From Steroidobacteraceae bacterium (lineage in GTDB: Bacteria; Pseudomonadota; Gammaproteobacteria; Steroidobacterales; Steroidobacteraceae): DNA of 6,888 nt. Every line of letters begins with the position of its first letter. Position 1 is the stretch's first letter. The stretch covers positions 1-6,888 of the forward strand of contig JALRHE010000063.1 in assembly GCA_023253235.1 (NCBI GenBank), written 5' to 3'. This document shows, one piece after another, positions 5,521 through 6,888 of the stretch. A program made the translations under genes and the position numbers. The notes under the pieces were generated by a model. That model had not been told where the DNA came from. It worked only from the letters and a program-made list of their open reading frames with translations, and did not search any database.

Positions 5521-6888
5521 CCGTGTCTCGCTCGACGGCGCAGGATCTCTTTTGGATTGCGCTGTGGTTCGCGCTGTTGATCCTCGCAGGATATGGTTTG
5601 CGTGATCCATGGCCTGCCGATGAACCGCGCTTTGCGTCGATTGCGCGCGATATGGTCGCAACCGGCGACTGGTTGATTCCGCGTGCGGGTGGCGATCTCT
5701 ACCAAGACAAACCACCGTTGCATTTTTGGATGATCGCAGCGGCGTACTCGATCATCGGATCGTTGCGTTGGTCTTTCTTGTTGCCGTCGATGCTGGCGTC
5801 GTTGGGCACGTTGTTTCTGGTTTACGACCTCGCCAAGCGCTTGCACGGACGTGAGGCGGGTTTGCTTGCCGCCGTCACACTCGCTTGCACGCTGCACTTT
5901 ACGATCACGACGCGCGGCGCGCAGATCGACGCCACGCTGATTTTTTTCTGCACATTGGCGCTATGGGCTTTTTTGCGTCATTGGTTGATCGCGCCAAGCC
6001 TAGGGCTTGTCATCTTGGGTGGTGTCGCGGCTGGGCTTGGCGTCATGGATAAAGCGGTCGGCTTCCTGACGCTGCTGATTTGGCCCTTGGCTTGGTGGTT
6101 GCTTCGTAAGCCCGCTGTTTTTGCTGCCGGTTCTTCGCCCGCGCGATCGCCGGCGGATTGGCGTTTTGGTTTGGCGGCGCTAGCCGCTTTCGCGCTCGTG
6201 CTAGCCGCCTGGCTCGTGCCGATGCTCTGGCATGTGGCGAGTTCGGGATCTGCTGAACTCGCAGCCTATCGAGACGAGTTGTTGTTCCAACAAACCGTGA
6301 CACGCTACACGGCTGCGTGGCATCACCTGCGGCCTTGGTACTACTTCTGGGTGGAGGTCGTACCGGTGCTATGGTTGCCGTTCAGCGTGCTGCTGTGGTG
6401 GTTGGTGCCCCGCTGGCGTACCGATCTTTCTGAGCGGCGTGCCGCGACGCTGCTGCCGCTGGCTTGGTCCGTCGCCGTGATCATTTTTTTCAGCCTAAGC
6501 CCGGGCAAGCGAGGGGTCTACATCCTGCCCGCACTGCCGGCGTTGGCCCTCGCGGCCGCTGCGCATCTTCCGGAGGTCTATCGACGCATCGGTGTGCAGC
6601 GTGCGTCTTTGGCTCTGGCAGCCGTGCTCGTCGTGCCCGCCTTGCTGCTGGTGCTCGGTCGATCGTTCGGTATCGATCGCATCGAACGCGTCTGGGCGGA
6701 GATCGAATTGGGGAACGCCTGGCCGGTCGTGAGCTTCGCCATCGTCGCGGCGCTGCTTTGGGCGTTCGCGCGCTGGCGACGGCCCTTACTCGCCTGGCCG
6801 TTGGTGCTCGCGTGTTTGACGGTGCACTGGGGCCTTGCCATCGCACCGCAGATCAATGCCGAGCGCTCGGCGTCCGGTTTCACCAAAG
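5517..6888 (+). CDS. ArnT-like GT39/GT-C integral membrane glycosyltransferase (3' partial)
   Basis: The frame runs open from GTG 5517 to the right edge, giving 457 codons with no stop. The protein is a polytopic inner-membrane transferase that would use a polyprenyl-phosphate sugar on the periplasmic side. Helix 1 spans about 11-28. It is followed by RDPWPADEPRFASIARDM (29-46), where Asp35-Glu36 match the catalytic acidic pair of ArnT and the protein O-mannosyltransferases. Next come QDKPPLHFWM (63-72), another ArnT-type motif, and many hydrophobic helices. FSLSPGKRGVYILPALPALA (about 325-344) corresponds to the ArnT KLPTYILP region. The start overlaps the LAB_N stop as GTGA, which indicates translational coupling. 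GTG 5523 is an alternative start. ArnT proper adds aminoarabinose to lipid A. Here no arn biosynthetic genes are visible, so the sugar and acceptor stay open. Confidence 0.88.
   Translation, partial: MTVSRSTAQDLFWIALWFALLILAGYGLRDPWPADEPRFASIARDMVATGDWLIPRAGGDLYQDKPPLHFWMIAAAYSIIGSLRWSFLLPSMLASLGTLFLVYDLAKRLHGREAGLLAAVTLACTLHFTITTRGAQIDATLIFFCTLALWAFLRHWLIAPSLGLVILGGVAAGLGVMDKAVGFLTLLIWPLAWWLLRKPAVFAAGSSPARSPADWRFGLAALAAFALVLAAWLVPMLWHVASSGSAELAAYRDELLFQQTVTRYTAAWHHLRPWYYFWVEVVPVLWLPFSVLLWWLVPRWRTDLSERRAATLLPLAWSVAVIIFFSLSPGKRGVYILPALPALALAAAAHLPEVYRRIGVQRASLALAAVLVVPALLLVLGRSFGIDRIERVWAEIELGNAWPVVSFAIVAALLWAFARWRRPLLAWPLVLACLTVHWGLAIAPQINAERSASGFTK

Noticed and set aside
5941..5947. Runs of seven T (also at 6484-6490) as possible terminators or slippage sites
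   Set aside because: Both are Ile-Phe-Phe codons in transmembrane helices, no GC-rich hairpin precedes them, and the frame continues intact.
6179..6208. Direct repeat GCTAGCCGC twice within 30 bases
   Set aside because: It falls in Ala/Leu-rich transmembrane codons of the GT39 gene and is explained by amino-acid composition.
6490..6886. Two - strand frames opposite the right-hand end
   Set aside because: They are Arg/Ala/Pro-rich shadows of the GT39 membrane protein, whose + frame carries the PGK-YILP motif there.

Overview
The window is a gene-dense, GC-rich stretch of a Gram-negative bacterial chromosome. A LpxL/HtrB-type lipid A acyltransferase and an ArnT-like membrane glycosyltransferase point to an outer membrane with LPS. 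The gene families suggest a proteobacterium, perhaps a gammaproteobacterium, but nothing here fixes the genus. There are seven genes. The first is cut at the left edge, the last is cut at the right edge, and no gene-free stretch exceeds about 55 bases. I see no RNA genes, mobile elements, CRISPR arrays or large repeats.

Left part (1-2876, + strand): the 3' end of a cryptochrome-DASH/photolyase gene is followed by a short gap with a perfect 15-base palindrome. Then comes a tight two-gene unit. It holds an ALDH7-type alpha-aminoadipic semialdehyde dehydrogenase (326-1783) and, ten bases later, a saccharopine dehydrogenase/lysine 6-dehydrogenase-like oxidoreductase (1794-2876). Together they would convert saccharopine or lysine to 2-aminoadipate semialdehyde and then to 2-aminoadipate, which is lysine catabolism.

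Middle (2873-3559, - strand): a small histidine-phosphatase-family protein is encoded convergently. Its stop codon overlaps that of the oxidoreductase gene. It keeps the RHG catalytic histidine but has Ser where the family usually has its second histidine.

Right part (3595-6888, + strand): a 35-base divergent intergenic region precedes an apparent four-gene envelope operon. The genes are a LpxL/HtrB-like acyltransferase, a soluble DPM1/ArnC-like family 2 glycosyltransferase, a 93-residue stand-alone LAB_N membrane protein, and an ArnT-like GT39/GT-C glycosyltransferase that runs off the window. The last three genes are packed with a one-base gap and a GTGA overlap. By analogy with GtrA-GtrB-Gtr and ArnC-ArnE/F-ArnT, the most attractive hypothesis is a compact glycosylation cassette: the GT2 makes a polyprenyl-phosphate sugar, the LAB_N protein may flip it, and the GT39 enzyme transfers the sugar to lipid A or another envelope acceptor. 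The acyltransferase in front suggests that lipid A is the acceptor. The flippase role is inference.
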